Shown piece by piece: positions 50,640 to 59,950 of a DNA stretch of 64,000 nucleotides (position 1 is the stretch's first letter; the number at the start of each line of letters is the position of its first letter). The stretch covers positions 186,001-250,000 of the forward strand of contig NZ_BPUO01000003.1 of assembly GCF_022179805.1 (NCBI RefSeq), in the 5' to 3' direction. Below the pieces are notes generated by a model that was given only the letters and a program-made list of their open reading frames with translations, did no database searches and was not told the origin of the DNA. This stretch comes from Cupriavidus pauculus. GTDB taxonomy: Bacteria; Pseudomonadota; Gammaproteobacteria; Burkholderiales; Burkholderiaceae. The position numbers and the translations under genes were made by a program.

Positions 50640-51671
50640 ATGGCTCCGGACGACACCCTCGCAGCGCTGATTGGCCGCCATGCCAGCGATGGCGGCGGCA
50701 TCCCGTTGCCCGGTCACGGCCACACACTGGCGCGCTGGCGGCTGTTCGCCAGGATCGCCGCCAGGCACGGTGCCGTGGCCATCAAGCTGTTCGAGGCGCA
50801 TGCGGACGCACTGGCCATCCTGGCCGAAGTCAGCCAGGCTCGGCCGGCGTCCGATACCCAGTGGGCCGTGTGGGCCGCCGAGCCGCCGGATGCCCGTGTG
50901 CACGTTCGCCCCACTTCTGGCGCCGCCACACTTGCCCACACCCGTGCGCTGGCCGTACGCACCGGCATCGCCAACGGGCGCCCGGCACGGCTCAATGGCC
51001 GCAAGGCATGGTGTTCGGGTGCGCTACAGGTGTCCCACGCGCTAGTGACCTGCCACGACGACGACAGCGGCACGCTGATGGCGGCCATCGACTTGCGCGG
51101 CCACGGTGCCACCGTGACAACCGAAGGCTGGCACGCCGTGGGCATGGGCCAGACCTGTAGCGGCGATGTATTGCTGGAGGATTGTCCCGCGCTGCTGATC
51201 GGCGGCGATCGCGCCTACCTGGACCGGCCGGGCTTCTGGCACGGCGGCGCCGGCATTGCCGCGTGCTGGTATGGCGCCGTGCTGCCATTCGAACAGGCGG
51301 TGCGCCAGGCTGTGCGCCGCCACGGCGACGCCCACGCGGCGGCCCACCTCGGCGCCATCGACGGCGACCTGCGCGGCGCACTGGCCCTGTTGCGCGAGAC
51401 TGCCGCCTGGATCGACGCCCGGCCCGACGCCGATGCCTACGTGCCGGCCATGCGCCTGCGCGGCGCCGTCGAGGCTGCCGTGCTGCGCGTGATGCAGCGC
51501 GCCGGCAATGTGCTGGGCGCCGGGCCGCTTTGCCGCAATGCCCGGCTGGCAGCGCTGTTTGCCGACCTGCCGGTGTTCCTGCGTCAAAGCCATGCCGAGT
51601 GCGACCTCGCGAAGCTGGGCAGCGTGCTGAGCCAGGACGAGGACGCGGCCGACAGCGGATACCAGCCATGA
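50640..51671 (+). CDS. acyl-CoA-dehydrogenase-like flavoprotein
   Basis: 343 residues with the ACAD fold: N-terminal helices, a beta domain (NGRKAWCSGALQVSHALVTC...DLRGHGATVTTEGWHAVGMGQTCSGDVLLEDCPA) and C-terminal helices with GNVLGAGPLCRNARLAALFADLPVFLRQSHAECDLAKLG. The C-terminal motif is that of FAD-binding ACAD relatives, but the chain is about 40 residues shorter than fatty-acid enzymes and the catalytic Glu is not obvious, so it may oxidise something other than an acyl-CoA. It is the first gene of the sigma-54-type operon and its stop overlaps the methyltransferase start. Confidence 0.85.
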   Translation: MAPDDTLAALIGRHASDGGGIPLPGHGHTLARWRLFARIAARHGAVAIKLFEAHADALAILAEVSQARPASDTQWAVWAAEPPDARVHVRPTSGAATLAHTRALAVRTGIANGRPARLNGRKAWCSGALQVSHALVTCHDDDSGTLMAAIDLRGHGATVTTEGWHAVGMGQTCSGDVLLEDCPALLIGGDRAYLDRPGFWHGGAGIAACWYGAVLPFEQAVRQAVRRHGDAHAAAHLGAIDGDLRGALALLRETAAWIDARPDADAYVPAMRLRGAVEAAVLRVMQRAGNVLGAGPLCRNARLAALFADLPVFLRQSHAECDLAKLGSVLSQDEDAADSGYQP

Positions 51672-52270
51672 GCCGCCCCGACTTCACCGAGGTATTCACG
51701 GAAATATTCGATCAGGACGACCCGTGGGGCTTGGAGTCGCTCTGGTACGAGGCCCGCAAGCGCGACCTGCTGGTCGCGGCGCTGCCTGAAGCTCGCTATG
51801 CAAGGGCCCTGGAAGCGGGCTGCGCCACCGGCATGCTGACCGAGCGGCTTGCCGCGCGCTGCGATGCCCTGCTGGCGGTCGACGTCATGCCGCGCGCCAT
51901 CGAGCGCACGCGCGCCCGGCTGCAGGGCACGGCGAACGTGCAGGCCAGCGTGGCGCAGCTGCCCGCGGACTGGCCCGCCGGTCGCTTTGACCTGATCGTC
52001 CTGAGCGAGCTTGGCTACTACTTTGACCCGGCCGACTGGCAGCGCACCGCCGAACTGGCGGCCGCCGCGCTGACACCGACGGGCACCCTGGTCGCCTGCC
52101 ACTATCAGCGCCAGTTTGCCGATCGCCGGATGTGCACCGAGGACGTGCACGCCGCCGTGGCAGGCCAGCCGGGACTGCATCACCACGTCCATCACCTGGA
52201 GCCCGACTTCCTGCTGGAGGTCTGGTCGCGCAATCCGCAACCGCTGCGCCTGCGGGAGCCCATCCTGTGA
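51668..52270 (+). CDS. NodS-like SAM-dependent methyltransferase
   Basis: 200 residues. LESLWYEARKRDLLVAALP leads into the SAM-binding motif I ALEAGCATGMLTERLAARCD, with the acidic residue in LLAVDVMPRAIERTR and the post-motif FDLIVLSELGYYF. This pattern (WYExRKxxLL, SELxYY) is that of the NodS family, whose namesake N-methylates the free amino group of a deacetylated chitin oligosaccharide. Its ATG overlaps the upstream stop (ATGA), and its stop overlaps the glycosyltransferase start. The amine substrate here would be produced by the PIG-L deacetylase of the same operon (inference). Confidence 0.9.
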   Translation: MSRPDFTEVFTEIFDQDDPWGLESLWYEARKRDLLVAALPEARYARALEAGCATGMLTERLAARCDALLAVDVMPRAIERTRARLQGTANVQASVAQLPADWPAGRFDLIVLSELGYYFDPADWQRTAELAAAALTPTGTLVACHYQRQFADRRMCTEDVHAAVAGQPGLHHHVHHLEPDFLLEVWSRNPQPLRLREPIL

Positions 52271-53034
52271 TCGGCGTCGTCGTACCCGTCCATAACGAGG
52301 AGGCTTGCCTGGAAGCCTGCCTGCTGGCGCTGCGCACCGCCGCGCTGCATCCCGGCCTGAACCGCGAGCCCGTGATGTTGGTGGTGGTGCTGGATGACTG
52401 CAGCGACCACTCGCTGGCGATTGCCAGCCGCCACGGGCCAACCCACGTCACGTGTCTGACCATCGCGGCGCGCAACGTCGGCATGGCCCGGCATACCGGG
52501 GCCGAGCACCTGCTGGCACGCGATGCGCGCTGGCTGGCGTTCACCGATGCCGACAGCCGCGTGGCGCCGGACTGGCTGGTGGCGCAGCTTGCGCTGTGCG
52601 CCGACGCGGTCTGCGGGCTCGTCGATGTCGACGACTGGAGCGGCCACCCCGCGCACGTGGCCGCGCACTTCGCCGCGCAGTATCGCCACGTGGAGGATCA
52701 TCGCCACATCCACGGCGCCAACCTCGGCGTCTGCTCGCGCGCCTATCGCCGGGCCGGCGGCTTTCCGCCGGACGCCAGCTGCGAAGACGTGGCGCTCGTG
52801 CAACGCCTGATCGCGCTCAATGCCGAGATTGCCTGGAGCACGCTGCCCCGGGTGGTCACCAGCGCGCGCACCCGCGGCCGCGCACCGGCCGGATTTGCCG
52901 ACCATCTGGCCGCACTGGCGGCGCTGGCCACCCTAGAGACTGTTTGCGGCGGCCCCGACCGCCCCATTTCCGTTGATATCGATGCCACTCCTGCAGATTC
53001 CAGAACCGCTGACCGTTATCTCGCCGCATCTTGA
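52267..53034 (+). CDS. family-2 glycosyltransferase
   Basis: 255 residues, soluble, with a GT-A fold. VIGVVVPVHNEEACLEACLLAL is the nucleotide-binding start, VVVLDDCSDHS and FTDADSRVAPDWLVAQ hold the acidic residues that bind UDP-sugar and metal, and GANLGVCSRAYRRAGGFPPDASCEDVALVQRL carries the ED catalytic pair of GT2 enzymes. GTG 52267 overlaps the methyltransferase stop. There is no membrane helix, so the product is a soluble glycoside or a modified small molecule rather than a secreted polysaccharide. Its last 53 bases overlap the PIG-L gene. Confidence 0.9.
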   Translation: MIGVVVPVHNEEACLEACLLALRTAALHPGLNREPVMLVVVLDDCSDHSLAIASRHGPTHVTCLTIAARNVGMARHTGAEHLLARDARWLAFTDADSRVAPDWLVAQLALCADAVCGLVDVDDWSGHPAHVAAHFAAQYRHVEDHRHIHGANLGVCSRAYRRAGGFPPDASCEDVALVQRLIALNAEIAWSTLPRVVTSARTRGRAPAGFADHLAALAALATLETVCGGPDRPISVDIDATPADSRTADRYLAAS

Positions 53035-53752
53035 CGACGCCGTCTTCAGTTGCGGCGCGCTGCTCGCCGCCGCGCAGGGCGCGGTGGTGCTGACGGTACT
53101 TGCCGGCATACCGGATGCCGCCTTGCCGCTACCGGACTGGGACCGCGCAGCCGGCTTCACCAGCACCTCGCAGGCCGTGGTGATGCGGCGCCGGGAAGAC
53201 GCGCGCAGCCTGGGACGACTCGGTGCGCGGCCGGAATGGCTCGGTTTCCTGGACGGGCAATATCGCACGCCGCATGCGGCCGAGGACATCATGAGGGGGC
53301 TGGCGGCGTCGCCCGCGCTGCAACGCGGCGGCACCGTGGTGGCACCGATGGGCCTGTTCCACAGCGACCATGAGCTGGTCGCCCGGGCCTGCCTGCTACT
53401 GCGCGGCACCATCGGCGCCATGCGGACCGCGCAAGCCGTACAGGCCACACACGCGGCGGACGACGGCATGCCGACACCGCCCGTGCAGTGGCTGTTCTAT
53501 GAAGACGCGATACACCGCCGCATGGCGGGCGTGGTGCAGGACCGCTTGATGGAATGGTGGCAAGCGGGCCTGATCGCGACACCGGTGCACGTTCCGCTCG
53601 CGCGCTGGCAAGGCATCAAGATGGAAGCCGTGGAAGCCTACGAGAGCCAGCTTCCGCTGTTCAGTGCCGGGCAACTGGCCGACATCGGCGCGCCGGAACG
53701 ATACTGGTCGGTCGATATGGCGCCAGCGAACGCGCCGGCACCGGCTGCCTGA
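52982..53752 (+). CDS. PIG-L (LmbE)-family N-deacetylase
   Basis: 256 residues. The Zn-binding start TVISPHLDDAVFSCGALLAA contains the PHxDD motif (His16, Asp18/19), and a further His occurs in LFHSDHELVARAC, as in MshB, BshB and PIG-L enzymes that deacetylate N-acetylglucosamine conjugates. The cluster partner GT2 could supply a GlcNAc-type substrate. ATG 52982 lies within the end of the GT gene. Last gene of the operon. Confidence 0.92.
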   Translation: MPLLQIPEPLTVISPHLDDAVFSCGALLAAAQGAVVLTVLAGIPDAALPLPDWDRAAGFTSTSQAVVMRRREDARSLGRLGARPEWLGFLDGQYRTPHAAEDIMRGLAASPALQRGGTVVAPMGLFHSDHELVARACLLLRGTIGAMRTAQAVQATHAADDGMPTPPVQWLFYEDAIHRRMAGVVQDRLMEWWQAGLIATPVHVPLARWQGIKMEAVEAYESQLPLFSAGQLADIGAPERYWSVDMAPANAPAPAA

Positions 53753-53918
53753 CAGGACGCTCCGCAAGCGGGGCGCGTTGGCACTGCCCGCGCCGATCAC
53801 TATGCTGTAAGGGAGTCGCAGCCAGATTCACGAATGACACCGGCGACCGCGTCCCCCGCGACGTGCTCGGCAACGGCAGACGGTGAGGGCAGCCGCTCAA
53901 ACCGATACGGTGATTGTG

Positions 53919-55424
53919 ATGGAAGCTGCGCGCGCATGGCTCCGGCCCGTTCTCTCTGGCGTTGCGCTCTGGGTTGCGAGCGCGTTTTCCGTAGCCGCCC
54001 CGCCTAATCCATCGCCACCTCCCACTCCCGCCGCCAAGACTGCGCCGGCCTCCGCAGCGCGGCAGCTCGACCTTACGAACAAGCCATGGCGCGGCGACTT
54101 CGACGCCATGGTGGATCGGCGCGTGATTCGTGTGCTCGTGCCCTATAGCCGCACGCTGTACTTCAACGATCGCGGCCACGAACGCGGGCTGACCTCCGAC
54201 TTCGTGCGCGACTTCGAACGCTTCATCAACAAGACCTACGCCAGCCGCCTGGGCAAGCGTCCGCTGACGGTGATCATGATTCCCACGCCGCGCGACCGGC
54301 TTCTGCCGGCGCTGTCCGACGGACTCGGCGACATTGCCGCCGGCAACCTGACCGTGACCGACGACCGGCTGAAGCAGGCCGACTTCGTCGTCGCGACCGC
54401 GCTCAAGCCGATCCGCGAACTCGTGCTGACCGGCCCGAAATCACCGGCACTGTCCGTGCTGGACGACCTGAGCGGCAAGACGGTCCATGTGCGGCGCCAC
54501 AGCAGCTACTTCGAAAGCCTCAACGGCCTCAACGCCCGCTTCCGCCAGGCCGGCAAGCCGCCCATGCAGCTCGTAACGCTGCCCGAGGCGCTTGAGGATG
54601 AGGATGCGATGGAAATGCTCAATGTCGGCCTGCTGCAGATCCTGGTGGTCGACGACTGGAAGGCCCGCATGTGGGCCCAGATCCTGCCGCAGCTAAAGGT
54701 CCACGAAGGCATCGCGGTACGCGAAGGCGGCAAGGTCGGTTGGGCCATCCGCAAGCAGAGCCCGCAGTTGCAGGCGGCGGTGGAAAATTTCTACGACAAC
54801 TTCATCCGCAAGCAGAGCATTGCCGAGATTCGCCTAAAGCAGTACATGGCCAGCATCAAGCAGATCCACAACAATGCCGAGAGCGACGAACTGAAGCGAT
54901 TCAAGCTGACCGTGAGCATTTTCGAGACCTACGGCAAGCAATACAACTTCGATCCGCTGATGCTGGCGGCGCAGGGGTTCCAGGAGTCGCAGCTCAGGCA
55001 GGATGCCAAGAGCCGCGTGGGTGCCATCGGCATCATGCAGTTAATGCCCGCCACCGGAAAGGAACTCGGCGTTGGCGACATCAAGGTCACGCCGTCGAAC
55101 ATCCATGCCGGCGCGAAGTACCTGGACCAGTTGATGACGCGATACTTCCAGGACGCGAAATTCTCGGAGATGAACCGGCCGCTGTTCGCGTTCGCCAGCT
55201 ACAACGCCGGCCCCGGCAAGATCGCGAAGATGCGCACGCTGGCCGCGGAGCGCGGTCTCAACCCCGACGTCTGGTTCAACAACGTCGAGGTGGTGGTGGC
55301 CGAGAACGTGGGCATCGAAACCACCACCTATGTCCGCAATATCTACAAGTACTACGCGTCGTACCGGCTGCTGAAGGACGCCGAGGAACAACGGACCCGC
55401 GCCGTCCAGCAGATGGGACGCTGA
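53919..55424 (+). CDS. mltF: MltF-like membrane-bound lytic transglycosylase
   Basis: About 501 residues. A signal segment (VLSGVALWVASAFSVAA) is followed by a periplasmic solute-binding (SBP_bac_3) domain at about 70-300 (DFDAMVDRRVIRVLVPYSRTLYFNDRGHERGL) and a C-terminal SLT domain with the catalytic Glu in LMLAAQGFQESQLRQDAKSRVGAIGIMQLMP and the FASYNAGPGKIAKMR motif. It cleaves peptidoglycan with 1,6-anhydro ring formation, its N-domain acting as regulator. ATG 53919 is preferred over GTG 53883. Convergent with the FGE gene; no terminator is seen in the 4-bp gap. Confidence 0.9.
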   Translation: MEAARAWLRPVLSGVALWVASAFSVAAPPNPSPPPTPAAKTAPASAARQLDLTNKPWRGDFDAMVDRRVIRVLVPYSRTLYFNDRGHERGLTSDFVRDFERFINKTYASRLGKRPLTVIMIPTPRDRLLPALSDGLGDIAAGNLTVTDDRLKQADFVVATALKPIRELVLTGPKSPALSVLDDLSGKTVHVRRHSSYFESLNGLNARFRQAGKPPMQLVTLPEALEDEDAMEMLNVGLLQILVVDDWKARMWAQILPQLKVHEGIAVREGGKVGWAIRKQSPQLQAAVENFYDNFIRKQSIAEIRLKQYMASIKQIHNNAESDELKRFKLTVSIFETYGKQYNFDPLMLAAQGFQESQLRQDAKSRVGAIGIMQLMPATGKELGVGDIKVTPSNIHAGAKYLDQLMTRYFQDAKFSEMNRPLFAFASYNAGPGKIAKMRTLAAERGLNPDVWFNNVEVVVAENVGIETTTYVRNIYKYYASYRLLKDAEEQRTRAVQQMGR

Positions 55425-55428
55425 CCGG

Positions 55429-56517
55429 CTACCCGCGATCGCGCAACACCGTGCGGAAGCCGATGTGCGAAGCCGGCAGATCCGCTTCCTGCTGCTCGCG
55501 CGACGACGCGCGGTAGCGCACGCAATAGTCTGACGAACACAGGAACGAGCCACCCTTGATGACCATCGGCGTATTGCCGGCCGCACCGTGCGGCCGGCTG
55601 GCGGGCGCGATGGCGGCGGTGTCGCCGTTCGAATGCCCCTGGTGCTCGCCGGTGTACACGTCGCGCGTCCATTCCCATGCGTTGCCGATCATGTCGAACA
55701 GCCGGTAGTCACTGGCGGCATAGCACCCGACCGGCGACCGCCCCACATGGCCGTCCTCGCGGGTGTTCATCAGCGGGAACGCGCCCTGCCAGTAGTTGGC
55801 GGAAGGCTTGCCCGCCGTATCGCGCGGCGCGGTATCGAGCGATGCGTCCTCGTGGCCGGCCTTGCCCGCGTATTCCCACTCGGCCTCGGTCGGCAGGTCG
55901 CGCCCGAGCCACTGCGCGTAGGCCAGCGCATCGCGCTGGGTGACCAGCGTCACCGGGTGATTGTCGCGGCCACGCAGGTCGCTGGCCGGGCCGTCCGGAT
56001 GGCGCCATGATGCGTCCTTGACCCACGTCCACCACGCCAGCGGCCGAGCACCAAGTTCGGCCTGGGTCGGCGAATGGAATACCGCAGCGCCGTGCTGGCG
56101 TTCGGCATCGGTGACATAGCCGGTGGCTTTCACGAACGCGTCAAATTGCGCATTGGTGACTTCAGTCTGGTCGATCCAGAAGCCGGCCACCTGCGTGCGG
56201 CCCGATCCGGCGGGGCGTTCGTCCTGATAGCCATGGCGGCTGCCCAACAGGAAGTCGCCGCCGCTCAGGTGCACCATGCCGGCCCTGGCGTCGCTGCCCC
56301 AGCCTTGCGGCAGGCCGCTGTAGCGCTCGCACTGCCGCTCCGTGCCCAGCGCGGCGAATGCCCTGCCGGCGTTGACTCCATCGAGGCCACCGGGGCGCGT
56401 GATGGCTTGTGCGTTGTACAGCGTGGCCAACGCCGCGCCACAGGCCACCGCGATCACGACGACCTTGGCTGCCTTTGCGAGCGGGCGCTTCGTGGCAAGA
56501 ATCGACATGATGCGCAT
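55429..56517 (-). CDS. formylglycine-generating enzyme (SUMF1 family)
   Basis: About 362 residues, exported or membrane-anchored through VVVIAVACGAALATLYNAQA. FGE-sulfatase domain: GGDFLLGSRHGYQDERPAG, FWIDQTEVTNAQFDAFVKATGYVTDAE, PTEAEWEYAGKAGHEDAS, NAWEWTRDVYT, and the catalytic Cys pair in GGSFLCSSDYCVRYRASSR. It oxidises the active-site Cys of sulfatases to formylglycine. It is placed directly after the sulfatase gene, its certain client. ATG 56517 is used; TTG 56523 overlaps the sulfatase stop. Confidence 0.93.
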   Translation of the reverse strand: MRIMSILATKRPLAKAAKVVVIAVACGAALATLYNAQAITRPGGLDGVNAGRAFAALGTERQCERYSGLPQGWGSDARAGMVHLSGGDFLLGSRHGYQDERPAGSGRTQVAGFWIDQTEVTNAQFDAFVKATGYVTDAERQHGAAVFHSPTQAELGARPLAWWTWVKDASWRHPDGPASDLRGRDNHPVTLVTQRDALAYAQWLGRDLPTEAEWEYAGKAGHEDASLDTAPRDTAGKPSANYWQGAFPLMNTREDGHVGRSPVGCYAASDYRLFDMIGNAWEWTRDVYTGEHQGHSNGDTAAIAPASRPHGAAGNTPMVIKGGSFLCSSDYCVRYRASSREQQEADLPASHIGFRTVLRDRG

Positions 56518-56523
56518 CGCCAA

Positions 56524-58524
56524 TCAGTAGTAGCCCTTGGGACGCGCCGGCTCCACGCCGCCCACGCTGCTCATGTATGCCTTCCACTGCGCGACGAGGT
56601 CATCGAGTACGGTGACGTTGCTGGCCGACACATCGTGGTTCTCGCTGCGGTCGGTGGCCAGGTCGAACAGCTCCCAGTGGCCATCGGCGGGGCCGAACTG
56701 CGCGGGCTCGGTCCACAGCGCCTTCCATCGGCCATCGGCGCTGCGGATCTGCGCACGGCCATACGATTCCTCGCCGAACGCCGTAGCGCGCACCTCGCCC
56801 GTCGCCTCGCCGCGCAGCACCGGCAGCAGCGAATTCCCGGTGATGGGCCACACATTGCGGCCGTTGTAGACCACCTTGCCCTTGTTCCGGTCCACGCCCG
56901 TCGCGCCGTCGACATTGGCGGGCGCCGCCGTGGACGGCAGCGCCACGCCGGCCACCGCCAGGAACGTCGCGGTGTTGTCGGTCACGTGCGTGAATGCACG
57001 CAGCGTGGCTTGCTGGGCGGTCTGGCCGGGCAGCTTCACGATGGCCGGCGTGGAGATGCCGCCTTCGCCCATGAAGCCCTTGGTCTGGCGGAACGGCGTG
57101 GCGCTCACTTCGGCCCAGCGCAGCCCGTACTGCAGCCGTCGAGCAGCCTGCAGGCCGTTGTCAGTGCCCAGCGTCGAATAGACCGGGTCGGTTGCGTTGG
57201 CGGTGTCGGTGACCAGCGGATCGGCCGTGGTGATCGGCCACGCCTCGGCGCCGTTGTCCGACTGGAACATGATGAACGTGTTGTCGTATTCGCCGATGTC
57301 CTTCAGGTGCTGCACCAGCAGGCCGATGTTGTAGTCGAGGTTCTCGACCATGCCCGCATAGATTTCCATATAGCGCGCCTGTGCCTTGCGCTCGTCGGCA
57401 GTCAGGCTGGCCCACGTCTTGTCGACCAGGCCCGGACCATAGTCGGTATAGCCCTGCGCGGGACCGTTCAACGCGTTGATGTATTTGGCGCCCGCCGTGC
57501 CATTGTTGGCTGTGCCGGCCGGCGCGGCCAGCGCTTCGGGCAGCCCGGCATACGGATTGAAGTCGGCCGGGATGATGCCCAGCGTCTTCTGGCGCGCGAT
57601 ACGTGCGTTGCGGATGGCGTCATAGCCCGCGTCATAGCGGCCCTTGTACTTGCTCAGCCAGGGCTCCGGCACCTGCAGCGGCCAGTGCGGCGACGTGTAG
57701 GCCGCGTAGGCAAAGAACGGCTTGCCGTCGGCCTTGTTGGCGTCGATGTACTCGATCAGCTTCTGCGTGTAGAAATTGGTCGAATAGAACACGGCCGGCG
57801 AACCGCCCGTGCCGCCTGGCTGACCCGGCTGGCCCGGCTGCACGTACTGGCCGTTCTCGGTGTAGTTCTTCGAGCCGGCGGCCTCGTGCGCGAAATGGTT
57901 CGATGCCGCGCCGCCCAGCAGCGCGTAGCTGCGCTCGAAGCCCCACTGGTCCGGCGTCTTGCCGCTGGTGGCGGCGCCGCCGACGATGCTCGATCCCAGA
58001 TGCCATTTACCGGCCATGTACGTGTGATACCCGGCGTCCTGCAGCAACTGGGCCACCGACAGCGCGCTGTCGTTCAAGTATCCCTCGTAGCCCGGCAGGC
58101 CCCTGCGTTCGTCATTGGGCGCACCCATCGTGCCTTCACCCACCAGATGGTGGTCGGTGCCGGAAATCAGCATCGAGCGCGTAATGGCGCAGACCGTGCC
58201 AGTGTGATGGTTCGTCAGGATGCGGCCCGATGCAACCAGCGCATCCAGGTTGGGCGTATCGATTTCGCCGCCGAACGCCTTGATATCCGAATAGCCGAGG
58301 TCGTCGGCCATGATGTACAGGATGTTGGGCCGCTTCTGCGCCGGCACGGTACCGGGCGAGATCACTCCGCCGCCATTGGACGCCACCGGCGCGCTGCCAT
58401 CCGAGCCGCAGGCGACCAGGGACACGACGGCGGCGGCCGAGGCTGCTGCCAGCAAGCCCAGGCGCAGGCCGCGAGCGGTACTGTTGCGAGAGGGGTGGGA
58501 CGGAGCAGCGTGATGGTTCTTCAT
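56524..58524 (-). CDS. arylsulfatase-type sulfatase lipoprotein
   Basis: 666 residues; lipobox SLVACG (Cys39), so lipid-anchored. The sulfatase domain starts RPNILYIMADDLGYSD (metal-binding Asp pair); the active-site signature is HTGTVCAITRSMLISGTDHH, with Cys112 in C-x-I-x-R instead of the usual C-x-P-x-R. GKWHLGSS (Lys/His), SDNGAEAW and the C-terminal ELFDLATDRSENHDVSA follow as in type I arylsulfatases. The neighbouring FGE gene implies Cys112 is converted to formylglycine. Substrate sulfate ester is unknown. Confidence 0.92.
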   Translation of the reverse strand: MKNHHAAPSHPSRNSTARGLRLGLLAAASAAAVVSLVACGSDGSAPVASNGGGVISPGTVPAQKRPNILYIMADDLGYSDIKAFGGEIDTPNLDALVASGRILTNHHTGTVCAITRSMLISGTDHHLVGEGTMGAPNDERRGLPGYEGYLNDSALSVAQLLQDAGYHTYMAGKWHLGSSIVGGAATSGKTPDQWGFERSYALLGGAASNHFAHEAAGSKNYTENGQYVQPGQPGQPGGTGGSPAVFYSTNFYTQKLIEYIDANKADGKPFFAYAAYTSPHWPLQVPEPWLSKYKGRYDAGYDAIRNARIARQKTLGIIPADFNPYAGLPEALAAPAGTANNGTAGAKYINALNGPAQGYTDYGPGLVDKTWASLTADERKAQARYMEIYAGMVENLDYNIGLLVQHLKDIGEYDNTFIMFQSDNGAEAWPITTADPLVTDTANATDPVYSTLGTDNGLQAARRLQYGLRWAEVSATPFRQTKGFMGEGGISTPAIVKLPGQTAQQATLRAFTHVTDNTATFLAVAGVALPSTAAPANVDGATGVDRNKGKVVYNGRNVWPITGNSLLPVLRGEATGEVRATAFGEESYGRAQIRSADGRWKALWTEPAQFGPADGHWELFDLATDRSENHDVSASNVTVLDDLVAQWKAYMSSVGGVEPARPKGYY

Positions 58525-58710
58525 TGTTATAGGTCGCGACCGTGGAAAAGAGGGCCATGCTAGGGGCCCGTGCGACTTATGCGAAACAATGAATCCGCAT
58601 GCGCTTCTGCGGAAAAATTCGTTGCAAAAACGGTGGAACGGCCAGATGGACATCGGTAGGGGCGCTCGCAATGTACAGATGTCGACGCCAAACACCGCGC
58701 ATTCCCCAGC

Positions 58711-58739
58711 TTGGTCGTCGTCATACCCCTGCATAGAAT
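58711..58739 (+). promoter_or_regulatory. sigma-70-like promoter for the amidohydrolase
   Basis: TTGGTC (58711-58716) and TAGAAT (58734-58739) are 17 bp apart and end 58 bp before the ATG at 58797. They lie in the 272-bp region between the divergent sulfatase and amidohydrolase genes. Confidence 0.5.
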
Positions 58740-58796
58740 CGACGGGCCGTTCCTTCCGGCGCGGCGCGACCATAACCGATGCGGGGAGACACTGCG

Positions 58797-59930
58797 ATGC
58801 AAAAACAGGTAGGGGATGCCACGGCCGAAGCGGCCGTCAGCGCGGGACGACGACAGGTGCTGGCCTGTGCGCTGGGCCTGGCCGCCGGGCTGCCCACCAT
58901 GGCCGGCGCGGCGGAACCTGCCGCCGGGGGCGCCCGGACCGCCGTGCCCGATGCAACCCGTGGGCGCATCGATGTTCACGCTCACTACATCCCCGACCGG
59001 TACCGCACCGCGCTGGAGGCCGCCGGCCAAAGCAAGCCGTCCGGCATGCCTGCCATTCCGAAATGGAGCGCTGCACAGCACGTCGGCATGATGGATCACC
59101 TGGGCATTGCCACGGCGATGCTGTCGATCTCCGCCCCTGGCCTGCATTTCGGCGATGATGCCGCCGCGCGCAAGCTCGCGCGCTATTGCAACGAAGAAGG
59201 CGCCCGCGCCGTGGCCAGTCATACGGGACGCTTCGGCCTGTTTGCCGCGCTGCCGCTGCCCGATGTGCCGGGCACGCTGGCCGAACTGCGGTACGCGTTC
59301 GATACGCTGCACGCCGACGGCGTGGTGATGGAATCCAACTACCACGGCATCTATCTTGGCGACCCTCGCTTCGATCCCGTCATGGCGGAGCTGAACCGGC
59401 GCCGCGCGGTGATCTTCATCCATCCTACCGATCCGCACTGCGCCTGCTGCCAGGGGACGGATGCCGCCTCGCTGCCGCCGCTCGGTTATCCGTATCCGAT
59501 GATCGAGTTCATCTTCGACACTACGCGCGCGGTCTTCAACCTGATCCTTTCGGGCACGCTGGCACGGTATCCCGACATCCGCATCATCGTGCCCCATGCT
59601 GGCGCCGCCGTGCCGGTACTGGCCGCGCGCGTGGCCGCCATCAGCGGCATGCTGAAACTGAGCCGCGAACGCGTCGACATGGATGCCGCGCTCCAGAAGC
59701 TCTACTACGACCTGGCTGGCGTACCCGAACCCATTGCGCTGGGTGCGCTGCTCCAGGCAGCCGACCCGGTGCGCATTCTCTACGGCAGCGACTATCCATT
59801 CACGCCCGAACCGGTGGCCGCCGAACTAGCCGCCGTGCTCGACCGCTCGGCGCAGATCCCGCCCGCCATGCGCCGTGCCTTCATGCGCGACAACGCGCTG
59901 GCGCTGTTCCCCCGCCTCTTGCAAGCCTGA
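58797..59930 (+). CDS. ACMSD-like amidohydrolase/decarboxylase, exported
   Basis: 377 residues of the amidohydrolase_2 (PF04909) family. A twin-arginine-like signal (SAGRRQVLACALGLAAGLPTMAGA) precedes the domain. The metal motif is DVHAHYIPDRYR (His61, His63), with further ligands in VIFIHPTDPHCACC, IIVPHAGAAVPVLAARV and LYGSDYPFTPEPV. ACMSD-type enzymes decarboxylate or hydrolyse unsaturated acids; periplasmic export is uncommon for the family. ATG 58797 has GGGGAGAC. Divergent from the sulfatase. Confidence 0.88.
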   Translation: MQKQVGDATAEAAVSAGRRQVLACALGLAAGLPTMAGAAEPAAGGARTAVPDATRGRIDVHAHYIPDRYRTALEAAGQSKPSGMPAIPKWSAAQHVGMMDHLGIATAMLSISAPGLHFGDDAAARKLARYCNEEGARAVASHTGRFGLFAALPLPDVPGTLAELRYAFDTLHADGVVMESNYHGIYLGDPRFDPVMAELNRRRAVIFIHPTDPHCACCQGTDAASLPPLGYPYPMIEFIFDTTRAVFNLILSGTLARYPDIRIIVPHAGAAVPVLAARVAAISGMLKLSRERVDMDAALQKLYYDLAGVPEPIALGALLQAADPVRILYGSDYPFTPEPVAAELAAVLDRSAQIPPAMRRAFMRDNALALFPRLLQA

Positions 59931-59950
59931 CGTAGCACAGCCATGAATGA

